From a bacterium SCSIO 12827 (lineage in GTDB: Bacteria > Pseudomonadota > Alphaproteobacteria > Rhodospirillales > Casp-alpha2): a DNA stretch of 64,000 nucleotides. Under the pieces are notes generated by a model that saw nothing but the letters and a program-made list of their open reading frames with translations, was not told the DNA's origin and made no database searches. The stretch is from contig CP073746.1 in the NCBI GenBank assembly GCA_024397995.1, positions 1,488,001-1,552,000 of the forward strand, read 5' to 3'. Positions 9,934-19,230 of this stretch are shown here, piece after piece; the first letter of the stretch is position 1; each line of letters starts with the position of its first letter. The position numbers and the translations under genes were made by a program.

Positions 9934-11481
9934 ATGAGCCTTTTCAGAGACACCGGCACCGGCGATGCCGCGTCCAAGCGTGGCCTGTTCGGCGATGACC
10001 GTGCCCATGGGCGCGTCGCCGTGGTCGATATCGGATCGTCGTCGGTGCGCCTGGTCGTCTACGACACGCCGGCGCGCCTGCCGGTTCCCATCTTCAACGA
10101 AAAATCCGACTGCGGCCTGGTGCGCGGCCTGGCCAAGACGGGCAAGCTGAACAAGAAGGGCGTGGTGCGCGCGCGGGCGGCCCTGGCCCGATTCATCCGC
10201 CTGGCCAAGGTGATGGGGGTCGAGCGCCTGGAACTGGTCGCCACGGCCGCCGTGCGCGACGCGGCCGACGGGCTTCACTTCGTCGAGGAAATCGAGAACA
10301 CGTTCAAGGTTTCGGTGCAGATCCCGTCAGGCGCGGAAGAAGCGCGGCTGTCGGCGTTGGGCCTGTTGATCGGTGTGCCCAAGGCGGATGGGCTGCTCGG
10401 CGACTTGGGCGGCGGGTCGCTTGACCTGATCAGTCTGGACAAGGGGCAGTTCGGCGCCAATGCGACCTTGCCGCTGGGCCATCTGCGGCTGCCCGACGCC
10501 GTTGGCAGCGACATCCGCAAGGCGGGGCCGCTGGTTGAGGAACAATTGGCCCAGCATGACTGGCTGAAGGACATCCGCGGCCGCACCCTGTTCGCCGTCG
10601 GCGGGTCATGGCGTGTGCTGGCGCGTATCTTCATCGAACAGACCCATTATCCGGTCCATATCATCGACGGCTTCACCATGGGCTATTCCGACCTGCGCCA
10701 TCTGTGCCAGGTGCTGTCCGGCCTGGGCAAGGATTCCCTGCAGCAGATGCCGATCCCCCGGCGGCGTATTGAAACCTTGCCGTTTGCGGCCCTGACCATG
10801 GACAAGCTGTTGAACGTGGCGCGTCCGGAAAAGATCGTGTTTTCCGGCTTCGGCATGCGTGAAGGGCAGATGATCAAAGGACTGCCCAAGGAAATCCGCA
10901 GCCAGGATCCCCTGGTTGCCGGTTGCGAAACCCTGGCAGAGCGCAGCGGCCGTTTTACCGTGTCCGGCATTGAAATGCGTGACTGGATGTCGCCCCTGTT
11001 CCCGGGCGAGTCGGCGCGGCATGCGCGGCTCCGCTATGTTGCTTGTCTGTTGTCGGATATCGGCTGGACCGAACATCCCGACTATCGGGCGGAACACGCC
11101 TTTTTCCGTGTCCTGCGTCTGCCATATGCAGGACTGACGCATCTTGATCGGGCGTTCCTGGCCATGGCCGTGCTGGTTCGCTACAACGGCAATCCGGAGC
11201 TGCCCTATGCGGCCCCCGTCCTGCACCTATTGGACGAGGACGACCGGCGGATCGCCAACGCGATCGGCCTGGCTTTACGTCTGGGGCATACGGTGTCCGG
11301 TTCGGCCCCGGACTTGATTGGGCGCACGACGTTGAAGCCGACACGGGAAAAGCTGTTTCTGGGCCTGCCGGTCAAGGACCGCGACGTGTTTACCGGCGAT
11401 GCGGTCGAACGACGGCTGAAGACCCTGGCGACGGCCATGGGATTCGGCGCTTCGGCCTTCGGCAAGGCAGCGGAAAGCTGA
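9934..11481 (+). CDS. ppx: Ppx/GppA family exopolyphosphatase
   Basis: A 515-residue member of the ASKHA phosphatase superfamily. The phosphate-1 motif is VDIGSSSVRLVVYD and the phosphate-2 motif is GDLGGGSLDLISL. Family members remove terminal phosphate from polyphosphate or hydrolyse pppGpp. The C-terminal part shows helical HD-like character. The start is ATG 9934 after a GGCGGAAG site; upstream in-frame codons would run back into ppk. It follows ppk by 34 bases in the same direction, which favours exopolyphosphatase as the main role, although guanosine pentaphosphatase activity cannot be excluded. Confidence 0.9.
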   Translation: MSLFRDTGTGDAASKRGLFGDDRAHGRVAVVDIGSSSVRLVVYDTPARLPVPIFNEKSDCGLVRGLAKTGKLNKKGVVRARAALARFIRLAKVMGVERLELVATAAVRDAADGLHFVEEIENTFKVSVQIPSGAEEARLSALGLLIGVPKADGLLGDLGGGSLDLISLDKGQFGANATLPLGHLRLPDAVGSDIRKAGPLVEEQLAQHDWLKDIRGRTLFAVGGSWRVLARIFIEQTHYPVHIIDGFTMGYSDLRHLCQVLSGLGKDSLQQMPIPRRRIETLPFAALTMDKLLNVARPEKIVFSGFGMREGQMIKGLPKEIRSQDPLVAGCETLAERSGRFTVSGIEMRDWMSPLFPGESARHARLRYVACLLSDIGWTEHPDYRAEHAFFRVLRLPYAGLTHLDRAFLAMAVLVRYNGNPELPYAAPVLHLLDEDDRRIANAIGLALRLGHTVSGSAPDLIGRTTLKPTREKLFLGLPVKDRDVFTGDAVERRLKTLATAMGFGASAFGKAAES

Positions 11482-11493
11482 CGCCGGGCCAGA

Positions 11494-12114
11494 TTAACCC
11501 TCAATCAGCGGCACGGACTGGAAACAGTCGAGCGCCATGGCGGCGTCGTAAATACGCTTCAGCCGGGGATGCTTGTCCCAATCCAGTTCCCGTTCGTGGC
11601 GGAACCGGACATGGCCCATGGCGGCCGCTGCGGTGATGTCCGCCTGGGTTAAGTTCTCACCGAAGAACCAAGGGCTGTCGGCGGATGCTTCGGTCTCCAG
11701 CCATTCCAGGCACAGCTTGATCTGGTGGCGCACGCGATGGCGCCATTGCAGGGATGGCGCGTTGGCGTGCAGATTCTTATCGATGGACAACGCCACGCTT
11801 TTTTCCGCCAAACCCCAGCCGATGGTGACGGCGCGCAGGACGGCGCGGCGCTCGGCCCCTTTCTCCGGGGTCAGGGCCTTTTCCGGGCCTGCTTCCTCGT
11901 CCAGGTAATCCAGGATCATCTGGCTGTCGAAGATCTTCTCCCCGTTCGGCAGGATCAGCACCGGCACCTTGATCAGCGGATTGATCTCGGCGACCTGATC
12001 GGCATTGCGGAATACGGACAGCACGTCCCGTTCATACGGAATGCCGTAATACTGCATGGTCACGGCGACGCGCCGCAGGAACGGGGAATCGTACTGTCCG
12101 ACAAGACGGTGCAT
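11494..12114 (-). CDS. Glutathione S-transferase family protein
   Basis: A 206-residue protein with an N-terminal thioredoxin-like half (YDSPFLRRVAVTMQYYGIPYE, then INPLIKVPVLILPNGEKIFDSQMILDYLDE, the glutathione-binding cis-Pro and Asp-Ser region) and an all-helical C-terminal half. It probably conjugates or reduces electrophiles with glutathione; substrate unknown. It is the last gene of a three-gene minus-strand set, 18 bases after the rnd stop. Confidence 0.88.
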   Translation of the reverse strand: MHRLVGQYDSPFLRRVAVTMQYYGIPYERDVLSVFRNADQVAEINPLIKVPVLILPNGEKIFDSQMILDYLDEEAGPEKALTPEKGAERRAVLRAVTIGWGLAEKSVALSIDKNLHANAPSLQWRHRVRHQIKLCLEWLETEASADSPWFFGENLTQADITAAAAMGHVRFRHERELDWDKHPRLKRIYDAAMALDCFQSVPLIEG

Positions 12115-12132
12115 GAAAGCCGGGCTCCGTAG

Positions 12133-13284
12133 CTACAGGTCGACGACCGTCAGGACACGGTCCTTGATGGCCAGGCCCATGCGTCCGTCACGCAGCTTCA
12201 GGGCGGCCTCACCGAACAGTTCGCGCCGCCAGCCCTTGAGCGCCGGCACATCGGCGTCCTCGCCAAAGGCGGCGATGGTGTCGATGTCTTCCGAATTGGC
12301 GATCAGGCGCTGCGCCACGCCGGACTCCTCGGCGCACATCTTCAGGTACACCTTCAACAGGTCGGCCACGGGTCCGATGCCGCGCGGCAGGACGAGTTTC
12401 TCCACCGGTGTGGGGCATTCGTCATCGGGCAGGGCCCGACCGCGCTCGACGGCTTCCATGATCTGGCGGCCCTGCCAGCCCTCGGCCATCTTTTGCGACA
12501 GGCCGCGGATGCGGGCCAGGTTCTCGACCGACTTGGGTGGGTGGTGGGCGATCTCGACGATGGACTCGTCCCGCACGATGCGGTTCCGGGGCACATCGGC
12601 TCGTTGGGCCTCGATCTCGCGCCAGGCCGCGACTTCGCGCAGGATCGCGAGCAGTCGCGCCGTCGGGCGCCGGACCTTGAGCCGTTGGTAGGCTTCCATG
12701 GGATCGGTTTCGTAGAAGCTGCGGTTGTGCAGGGCTTCCATCTCGGAGGCGACCCAGGCAAGGCGGCCGCTTTTTTCTAGCTTGGCCTGCAGCTTTTCAT
12801 AAACCGTGCGCAGGTGCGTCACATCCGACAGGGCATAGCTGATCTGTTTGTCCGACAGCGGCCGGGCGGCCCAGTCCGTGAACCGCGAGCTTTTGTCCAC
12901 GGTCGCCTTGGCCAGCTTGGCGACCAGGGTTTCGTAACCCACGGAATCGCCGAACCCGCAGACCATGGCGGCGATCTGGGTGTCGAACACAGGGGCAGGG
13001 CAATCGTCCATGGCGCGGCAGAAGATTTCCATGTCTTGGCGGGCGGCGTGGAAGACCTTCAGCACGTTGCGGTTGGCCAGCAGCTCGAACACGGGCGTCA
13101 GGTCGATGCCCGGCGCCAGGGCGTCGACCGCCGCCGCACCGTCGGGCCCGCCGATCTGCAGCAGGCAGAGCACCGGCCAATAGGTCCGCTCACGGATGAA
13201 CTCCGTGTCCACGGTTACGTATTCCACGGTCGCAAGCGGTGCGCAGAACGCCCGCAGTTCGTCGTTGTCGGTAATCAGGTTCAT
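12133..13284 (-). CDS. rnd: Ribonuclease D
   Basis: A 383-residue 3'-to-5' exoribonuclease that trims stable RNA precursors, notably tRNA 3' ends. DEDD catalytic residues are visible: Asp26 and Glu28 in TVDTEFIRE, the Asp of HAARQDMEIF, and the Tyr/Asp pair in SYALSDVTHLR. HRDC-type helical repeats follow in the C-terminal half. The start overlaps the NIPSNAP stop by 4 bases, and the GST gene follows after 18 bases, so the three genes look like an operon. Length is normal for the family. Confidence 0.93.
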   Translation of the reverse strand: MNLITDNDELRAFCAPLATVEYVTVDTEFIRERTYWPVLCLLQIGGPDGAAAVDALAPGIDLTPVFELLANRNVLKVFHAARQDMEIFCRAMDDCPAPVFDTQIAAMVCGFGDSVGYETLVAKLAKATVDKSSRFTDWAARPLSDKQISYALSDVTHLRTVYEKLQAKLEKSGRLAWVASEMEALHNRSFYETDPMEAYQRLKVRRPTARLLAILREVAAWREIEAQRADVPRNRIVRDESIVEIAHHPPKSVENLARIRGLSQKMAEGWQGRQIMEAVERGRALPDDECPTPVEKLVLPRGIGPVADLLKVYLKMCAEESGVAQRLIANSEDIDTIAAFGEDADVPALKGWRRELFGEAALKLRDGRMGLAIKDRVLTVVDL

Positions 13285-13592
13285 TTCAGCGGCGAGAAAC
13301 TGACGGGCGTGATCAGCTTGTTTTCCTGCTTCACCAGCATCCCGGCGGATTTCTTTTTGTAGACGGCCCAGTCCGGATCGGCGTCGCGGGCGGCGCGGCG
13401 GCGTTCCATGTCGGTCAGGTCATCATAGCTCCAAAGATGCACGAATTCGTTCTGTGGCCCGACGGAGGTCGTGAAATATCCGATGAGGTTCAGGTGGCGA
13501 AGCTGAACGGGCAGGCCTTCGGCCTCAAACAGGTCCAGGTACTGTTTGTTCATGCCGTGCTGAACGGTATAGGTGCGGTGGTCGATGATCAT
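13281..13592 (-). CDS. NIPSNAP family protein
   Basis: A 103-residue single-domain ferredoxin-like alpha/beta protein. The pattern IDHRTYTVQHGMNKQYLDLFEAEGL, then LIGYFTTSVGPQNEFVHLWSYDD and ERRRAARDADPDW, is diagnostic of NIPSNAP. No enzyme activity is established for most bacterial members. It is the promoter-proximal gene of the NIPSNAP-rnd-GST set. Confidence 0.88.
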   Translation of the reverse strand: MIIDHRTYTVQHGMNKQYLDLFEAEGLPVQLRHLNLIGYFTTSVGPQNEFVHLWSYDDLTDMERRRAARDADPDWAVYKKKSAGMLVKQENKLITPVSFSPLK

Positions 13593-13745
13593 GTTGGGCT
13601 ATCCTCCTTGGGCGTCGGGCGGTCCTTCGTGCCGGGCCGCTACGCCGTTATACGCTAGAGAATTGCCGCGCCAAAGTGAAACGCTGCGATCTTGCCAACG
13701 TGGCCAAGGCACGGAATGCTGCGCGCAACAAACATGGAGGACATT

Positions 13746-14510
13746 TTGAGCGATACCATTTTGCGTGACGACCGCGGCGGGGTGACTTGGCTGAGCGTGA
13801 ACCGGCCGGACAAGCTGAACGTACTTAATTCGGCCCTGATGACCGAACTGACGCAGACCCTGCGTGCCCTGGCCGAAGACCGGGATTTGCGCGCCGTGGT
13901 GATCACGGGTGCAGGCGATCGGTCATTTGTCGGCGGCGCCGACATCGGCGAGATGGCGGCCCTCGACCCCACGTCGGCCCGGGCCTTCATCACGCGCCTG
14001 CATGGCGTCATGGCGGCGATCCGCGACCTGCCGGTGCCGGTGATCGCGCGCATCAACGGCTATTGCCTGGGCGGTGGCATGGAATTGGCGGCGGCCTGTG
14101 ATTTCCGCATCGCGGCCGACAACGCTAAATTCGGCATGCCCGAGGTCCGGGTTGGTCTGCCCAGCGTAATCGAAGCCGTGTTGCTGCCGCATCTGGTCGG
14201 CTGGGGGCGCACCCGCTGGCTGCTGATGACGGGCGAGATGATCGATGCGGCGACGGCCCATCAGTGGGGCTTTGTCGAATTTCTGACCAAACCGGAAGAC
14301 CTGGACGCCGTGCTCGATCGCTCCGTGCAGGCCATCGTCGAATCCGGCCCGCACGCGATCCGCACACAAAAGATGCTGATCCAGTCGTGGGAGAGCCTGA
14401 CCCCGGACGACGCCATCGCCGCGACCATTCCCGTGTTCGGTGACAGTTTCGAGACCGGCGAGCCCCAGGCCATGCTTGGGGGCTTCCTGGCGCGCAAGGC
14501 GAAGGGTTAG
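13746..14510 (+). CDS. Enoyl-CoA hydratase/isomerase family protein
   Basis: A crotonase-fold enzyme (254 residues from the preferred start) acting on acyl-CoA thioesters. The oxyanion-hole segments GADIGEM and CLGGGMELAAACDFRIA are present, and both catalytic glutamates of true hydratases appear (GGGMELA and FGMPEVRVG). A TTG at 13746 is preferred because a GGAGG sits at 13736-13740, just before it, while the ATG at 13734 overlaps that site. It stands alone, with no thiolase or dehydrogenase nearby, so the pathway is unknown. Confidence 0.88.
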   Translation: MSDTILRDDRGGVTWLSVNRPDKLNVLNSALMTELTQTLRALAEDRDLRAVVITGAGDRSFVGGADIGEMAALDPTSARAFITRLHGVMAAIRDLPVPVIARINGYCLGGGMELAAACDFRIAADNAKFGMPEVRVGLPSVIEAVLLPHLVGWGRTRWLLMTGEMIDAATAHQWGFVEFLTKPEDLDAVLDRSVQAIVESGPHAIRTQKMLIQSWESLTPDDAIAATIPVFGDSFETGEPQAMLGGFLARKAKG

Positions 14511-14542
14511 ACTGCGGGCGCAACACCTTTGGGGGAAGGGCA

Positions 14543-15277
14543 ATGGGCGACCGCTCGGAAGTCGTATTCAGCATCCTGATGGCGGCCTTCGTGGTCGTCC
14601 TGGTGATGACCAATGTTCTCGCGGGCAAGCTGTTTCTGGCCTTTCCCGAGACTTTCCCTGACGGCCTGTTCGGCGAAACGGTGACCCTGACCGCGGGGTT
14701 GATCACCTATCCCTTGACGTTCCTGATTACGGACGTGGTTTGCGAGGTTTATGGCCAGCGTCGTGCCAATCTGATGGTTTACACAGGCTTCGCCATGAGC
14801 GTGCTGATCCTGGGCGTGATCCAGATCGCCCTGGTCGTGCCGGGATCGCCCGTCTGGCCCGCCGGCAATGCCAACTACGACACGGTGGAGCAGATGCAGC
14901 AGGCTTATGAAAGCGTGTTCACCCTGCCGGGCATGCTGATCCTGGGATCCATGACCGCCTATCTGGCGGCCCAGTTGCTGGACGTGAAGCTGTTCCATTT
15001 TTGGAAGCGGGTGACGCGGGGCAAGCATCTGTGGCTTCGCAACAATGCTTCGACCATGATCAGCCAGCTTGCCGACACCTGCATCGTCAATTCGATCTTC
15101 CTGGGGTTCGGGCTTGGCCTGGCCTGGGACGTGGTGTTCAAGATCATCGTCGCCAGCTATCTGGCCAAGCTGGTCATTGCCCTGGCAGACACGCCATTTA
15201 TCTACCTGGGTGTCTGGTTGGTCCGCCGGATCGCCCATCTGCCGGACCCGGACGGCGGCATCGACAACCTGGTGTAA
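14543..15277 (+). CDS. yhhQ: Queuosine precursor transporter (VUT family, YhhQ-like)
   Basis: A 244-residue integral membrane protein with about six hydrophobic segments, preceded by a GGGGGAAGGG purine run. FLITDVVCEVYGQRRANLMVYTGF is a signature of the VUT/YhhQ family, which imports 7-cyano- or 7-aminomethyl-7-deazaguanine for queuosine tRNA modification. Further conserved pieces are ASMTAYLAAQLLDVKLFHFWKR-like and NNASTMISQLADT. It lies 32 bases after the enoyl-CoA hydratase gene and is closed by a terminator. Confidence 0.9.
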   Translation: MGDRSEVVFSILMAAFVVVLVMTNVLAGKLFLAFPETFPDGLFGETVTLTAGLITYPLTFLITDVVCEVYGQRRANLMVYTGFAMSVLILGVIQIALVVPGSPVWPAGNANYDTVEQMQQAYESVFTLPGMLILGSMTAYLAAQLLDVKLFHFWKRVTRGKHLWLRNNASTMISQLADTCIVNSIFLGFGLGLAWDVVFKIIVASYLAKLVIALADTPFIYLGVWLVRRIAHLPDPDGGIDNLV

Positions 15278-15295
15278 TCCCCGCGCAGAACAGCG

Positions 15296-15330
15296 ATCAG
15301 GGGCGCGTGTGCCGCGCCCCTGATGTGTTT
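15296..15330 (+). terminator. Rho-independent terminator after the queuosine precursor transporter
   Basis: A perfect 12-bp stem (15296-15307 pairs with 15313-15324), 5-base loop, then GTGTTT and a second T run shortly after. It separates the transporter gene from the convergent TPR gene. Confidence 0.85.
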
Positions 15331-15361
15331 AAGAGACTTTTAGGGCGGTGGCGCCTAGCGC

Positions 15362-15886
15362 CTACCAGCGTCGTTCCGCTGTCTCGCTCATGCCGTCGAT
15401 GAAGCTCTTGAGCATGGCCACTTCGGTGCAGCCCTGCGGGCACAGGCCTTCGAGCCGGGCCAGGAGTTCCCGGGCCGTGTCCTGCTGGCCCATTTCCACG
15501 TAAAGCTCGCCCATGTATTCAAGGGCTCCCTTATGGTTGGGCTCGATGGTCAGCGCGCGTTCATAATAGTCGAAGGCGACATCGTAATGGCCAAGCTTGC
15601 GTGAGGCATAGCCTCGCAGGTTCCAGCCGTCGGCGTTGTCGGGGTATTGGGCCGTATAGGGCATCAGGGCCGCCAGGGCCGGTTCGAACTGGCTCTTTTT
15701 CAAAAGTTCCTGAATGTCGCGAAGCGCCTTGCCTTCCTTGTTGTCTTTGTCCTTATCGTCGGTCGACGTCGTCGGCGTGTCACTGCCCGCGGCTTTGGCC
15801 TGCTGGGCGGTGACGAACGGGGAGAAGGCAATCAGGGCGCCAAGCGCCAGGACGGGAAGGGCGGTACGCCAAGTGGTGGTCATCAT
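15362..15886 (-). CDS. Secreted tetratricopeptide-repeat protein
   Basis: About 174 residues. A signal peptide (TALPVLALGALIAFSPFVTAQQAKAA) is followed by a short acidic linker and two or three TPR-like helical pairs (DNADGWNLRGYASRKLGHYDVAFDYYERALTIEPNHKGALEYMGELYVEMGQ). Two cysteines near the end (LCPQGC) could form a disulfide in the periplasm. The start is chosen at 15886 because an AGGAG lies just before it; 15883 is equally possible. It probably acts as a periplasmic scaffold; partner unknown. Confidence 0.8.
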   Translation of the reverse strand: MMTTTWRTALPVLALGALIAFSPFVTAQQAKAAGSDTPTTSTDDKDKDNKEGKALRDIQELLKKSQFEPALAALMPYTAQYPDNADGWNLRGYASRKLGHYDVAFDYYERALTIEPNHKGALEYMGELYVEMGQQDTARELLARLEGLCPQGCTEVAMLKSFIDGMSETAERRW

Positions 15887-15988
15887 TGGGGCTCCTAACA
15901 TCTTATGTCAGGCCGTCGCTGGCCGTGTTCGCAGGTGCAGTATAGCAGCTTTTTCAGAAAATCACCTGTCTCGCGTATGTAGTGCCGA

Positions 15989-16011
15989 CGACCGGGGGCG
16001 GTGGCCGGTCG
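15989..16011. other. Hairpin in the aspS upstream region
   Basis: A perfect 7-bp inverted repeat (15989-15995 with 16005-16011) around a 9-base G-rich loop. No T tract follows on either strand. It may be part of the aspS leader or of the divergent promoter; no specific function can be read from it. Confidence 0.3.
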
Positions 16012-16172
16012 GCAAATTCCCTCTGGATTTTCGCCGTTCGACCGCCTAGAAACCCGGGACGTTTGGGCCGCCGGTTCCGGACGTCGGCGGCGTCGTCAGA
16101 CGAACTTTCAGGGCGCGCGATTGCCCCGCCGGACCAACTCCATCGCGCGCGCGAACCATGAGAAGTAATCCA

Positions 16173-17981
16173 ATGCACCCTTACCGCACCCATACCTGTG
16201 GCCAATTGCGCGAAGACAACGTCGGCGACACCGTTCGCCTGTCGGGCTGGGTCCACCGCAAACGCGACCACGGCAACCTGCTGTTCGTCGACCTGCGTGA
16301 CCATTATGGCCTGACGCAATGCGTGATCGACGTGTCCGGCAGCCTGTTCCCGGCGGTCGAGGGCGTGCGCCCGGAAAGCGTGGTGACGATCACCGGTCCC
16401 GTGGTCAAGCGGTCGGAAGAAACCATCAACCCGTCGATCCCGACGGGCGCCATCGAAGTGCGCATTGATGAATTCCATGTTGAGAGCGCGGCCGAGATGC
16501 TGCCGCTTCAGGTGTTCGGTGATGCCGACCTGGGCGAGGAAACGCGCCTGCGTTACCGCTTCCTGGATCTGCGCCGCGAACAGCCGCACGCCAATATCAT
16601 CCTGCGCTCCAACGTCATTTCATCGATCCGCCGCCGCATGGTCGATCAGGGCTTCCTGGAAATTCAGACCCCGATCCTGACCGCGTCGTCGCCCGAAGGG
16701 GCCCGCGACTACCTGGTGCCGGCGCGCAATCATCCGGGGCATTTCTATGCCCTGCCGCAGGCCCCGCAGCAATTCAAGCAGCTACTCATGGTGTCCGGCT
16801 TCGACAAGTATTTCCAGATCGCGCCCTGTTTCCGCGACGAGGACGCGCGGGCCGACCGTTCGCCCGGCGAGTTTTATCAACTCGACCTGGAAATGGCCTA
16901 TGTCACCCAGGAAGACGTGTTCGCGGCGCTGGAACCCGTTCTGTCCGGCGTGTTCAAGGAATTCGCGAACGGCCGCAAGGTGACGGAAGGCGCGTTCCCG
17001 CGCATTCCCTATAAGGAATCAATGCTGAAATACGGCAACGACAAGCCGGACCTGCGCAACCCGATCGAAATGTCGAATGTCACCGATACCTTCGCCGGTT
17101 CCGGCTTCAAGGTGTTCGCCGGTATGATCGAAAAGAACGAGAAGGTCCGCGTCCACGCCATTCCGGCGCCGGGCGGCGGCAGCCGCGCGTTCTGTGATCG
17201 CATGAATTCCTGGGCGCAGAGCCAGGGCCAGCCGGGCCTGGGCTACATCTTCTTCCGTGACGGCGAAGGCGCCGGCCCGGTCGCCAAGAATATCGGTGAA
17301 GATCGTACCGCGGCGCTCAAGGCATCGCTTGGCTTGAACGACGGCGATGCGGTGTTCTTCGTGGCCGGTGTGCCGGGCGAGTTCGCATCCTTCGCCTCGG
17401 CCGCGCGCACCAAGATCGGCCAGGATCTGGACCTGATCGCCAAGGACCGCTTCGATTTCTGCTGGATCGTCGATTATCCGATGTACGAGCTGAATGAGGA
17501 CACGGGGCGCGTCGACTTTTCGCACAACCCGTTCTCCATGCCCCAGGGCGGGCTGGAGGCCTTGGAAACCATGGATCCCCTGGATATTCTGGCCTACCAG
17601 TACGACATCGTGTGCAACGGGGTCGAGTTGTCCTCGGGCGCGATCCGGAACCACAAGCCGGACATTATGGTCAAGGCGTTCGAGATCGCGGGCTATTCCA
17701 AGGAAACCGTGGAAACGGAATTCGGCGGCATGTATCGGGCTTTCCAGTTCGGCGCCCCGCCGCATGGTGGTTCCGCCCCGGGCATTGACCGCATCGTGAT
17801 GATGCTGGCCGACGAGCCCAACATCCGCGAGGTCATCGCCTTCCCCATGAACCAGCAGGCACAGGATCTGCTCATGGGGGCACCGTCCCTGGTGCCTGAC
17901 GAGCGACTCAAGGAACTGCACCTTAAACTCGCCCTGCCGAAGAAAGCAGGCCCCCAGGCCGGCGGTGAATCGCAGGGGTAG
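16173..17981 (+). CDS. aspS: Aspartyl-tRNA synthetase
   Basis: A class II synthetase of 602 residues that charges tRNA-Asp. An N-terminal OB-fold anticodon-binding domain ([34 protein letters not shown]) is followed by the catalytic core with motif 2 ([19 protein letters not shown]), the bacterial GAD insertion, and motif 3 ([14 protein letters not shown]). The ATG at 16173 gives the usual family N-terminus; an ATG at 16158 is possible. Alphaproteobacterial AspRS often also charges tRNA-Asn for the amidotransferase route, which cannot be judged from this window. Confidence 0.95.
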   Translation: MHPYRTHTCGQLREDNVGDTVRLSGWVHRKRDHGNLLFVDLRDHYGLTQCVIDVSGSLFPAVEGVRPESVVTITGPVVKRSEETINPSIPTGAIEVRIDEFHVESAAEMLPLQVFGDADLGEETRLRYRFLDLRREQPHANIILRSNVISSIRRRMVDQGFLEIQTPILTASSPEGARDYLVPARNHPGHFYALPQAPQQFKQLLMVSGFDKYFQIAPCFRDEDARADRSPGEFYQLDLEMAYVTQEDVFAALEPVLSGVFKEFANGRKVTEGAFPRIPYKESMLKYGNDKPDLRNPIEMSNVTDTFAGSGFKVFAGMIEKNEKVRVHAIPAPGGGSRAFCDRMNSWAQSQGQPGLGYIFFRDGEGAGPVAKNIGEDRTAALKASLGLNDGDAVFFVAGVPGEFASFASAARTKIGQDLDLIAKDRFDFCWIVDYPMYELNEDTGRVDFSHNPFSMPQGGLEALETMDPLDILAYQYDIVCNGVELSSGAIRNHKPDIMVKAFEIAGYSKETVETEFGGMYRAFQFGAPPHGGSAPGIDRIVMMLADEPNIREVIAFPMNQQAQDLLMGAPSLVPDERLKELHLKLALPKKAGPQAGGESQG

Positions 17982-18056
17982 AAAATCTTCTGCCGTCAAC
18001 CACCCGGGATTCTGTAAATAATAAAAAGAGGTTAGCCGGCTAGAAAAAGCTGGCCC

Positions 18057-18087
18057 CCGATTCGCGCCTTCGGCTATAACGAATCGG
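18057..18087. other. Hairpin between aspS and the SPOR lipoprotein gene
   Basis: A perfect 8-bp stem (CCGATTCG at 18057-18064 with CGAATCGG at 18080-18087) with a 15-base loop, 76 bases after the aspS stop. An A-rich stretch follows. It could serve as a weak terminator for aspS or as part of a leader RNA. Confidence 0.4.
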
Positions 18088-18110
18088 TAGAAGACTTAAA
18101 AAATAATAGT

Positions 18111-18146
18111 CGTTTCGGTTGGCCGCGACGGCCGGGGAGCGAAACG
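18111..18146. other. Two-tier hairpin upstream of the SPOR lipoprotein gene
   Basis: An outer perfect 7-bp stem (18111-18117 with 18140-18146) encloses an inner perfect 5-bp GGCCG/CGGCC stem with a 3-base loop (18121-18133). On the minus strand the element is followed by a T-rich run, as in a terminator, yet no minus-strand gene ends here. On the plus strand it lies 70 bases before the SPOR lipoprotein start. Confidence 0.4.
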
Positions 18147-18216
18147 GCGATAGGGTGAACCATTTTTACGGGGTGAGTTTGCCGGTGCGGCTGCCGGTGC
18201 CCTACTGGGGGTTAAG

Positions 18217-19143
18217 ATGCGGAAATCCGTAATCGTCGTCGGTGCGTGCGCGCTATTGGGCGGATGCGCCCTGCCGGTTCCCATCCAAGTCGCGTCCTGG
18301 GCCATCGACATCATCTCTGTCGTCACCACGGAAAAATCCATCACGGATCACGGCCTGTCGGCACTGACCAGCAAGGACTGCGCGCTCTACCGCGCGGTAA
18401 CCGAGGAAGACAACGTCGTCTGCCGCGACGTCGACGACCGTAAGGACGTCATGACTGCCGACGCGGGTAAGGACGCCAAGGCCTTGGCGGACAAGGACAT
18501 CCTGCCAACGGCCCCGGGCTTCGAAGCCATTGAGGCCCAGGTGGCCAAGGCGGACACGGTTTCTGCCATTGACCCGACCGTGGTGCCGTCCTCCGAGACC
18601 GCCGTTCAACCTGCGCCCGGTAACGAACAGCCGGTGACCGTCAATATCGATCTGGCCGCATTGCAGCCGGTGACGGAAAAGATTGATCGCCCATTCGTCC
18701 GCTTCACACAGCCTGAGGTCGATGTCGTTCAGGTTCCGGCCGCGGCCTTGCAGACTGCCGCGGCCCTGCCGTCGGCTGCCGTGGAGAATGGTAAGCCCAA
18801 GGAAGGGTTCTATTACGTGATCGGCAGCTTCCGGGGCAGCGAGCGGGCGAAGCGTCACATGCAGACCTTCAGGTCCCTCATGCCGGCGGTTCTGCACGGC
18901 AAGATCGGCCGCGATGGACGCGACGTGTACCGCGTCGTCGTCGGGCCGTTCGACGGACAGGAACGGACCGGTGCGTTCCGCCGTATCAAGCGGGCGGGGA
19001 TTGCCGATACCTGGGCGATTCGGGTGTCACCAAAGGACTGGTCGATCGCCGCCAAGCTGCGTCCGATCGAGCAGGCCGACGCCAGCGCCGCGCTCAGCGC
19101 GCGGGATTGGCCCGGCCTGGCGCACTTCATCGTCCAGCATTAA
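18217..19143 (+). CDS. Lipoprotein with N-terminal conserved module and C-terminal SPOR domain
   Basis: A 308-residue protein with a lipobox LLGGC (Cys17), so probably a membrane-anchored lipoprotein. Residues about 20-75 form a module with TTEKSITDHGLSALTSKDCALYRAV and a second Cys (VVCRD). A long low-complexity linker follows. The C-terminus (about 193-270) is a SPOR domain: GFYYVIGSFRGSERAKRHMQTF, then VYRVVVGPF. SPOR domains bind denuded peptidoglycan at the division septum, so a role in cell-wall remodelling or division is likely. The N-terminal module occurs again in the small lipoprotein at 46123-46488. A structured 5' region precedes the gene. Confidence 0.82.
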   Translation: MRKSVIVVGACALLGGCALPVPIQVASWAIDIISVVTTEKSITDHGLSALTSKDCALYRAVTEEDNVVCRDVDDRKDVMTADAGKDAKALADKDILPTAPGFEAIEAQVAKADTVSAIDPTVVPSSETAVQPAPGNEQPVTVNIDLAALQPVTEKIDRPFVRFTQPEVDVVQVPAAALQTAAALPSAAVENGKPKEGFYYVIGSFRGSERAKRHMQTFRSLMPAVLHGKIGRDGRDVYRVVVGPFDGQERTGAFRRIKRAGIADTWAIRVSPKDWSIAAKLRPIEQADASAALSARDWPGLAHFIVQH

Positions 19144-19230
19144 GCCGCTTTCCGGTTTAAGAGATTATCGGTAGAGCCCGAGAGCCTGCCGTCGGGCGAC
19201 TTTGCCCGGGGCATCCAATCGATGCGTCGT

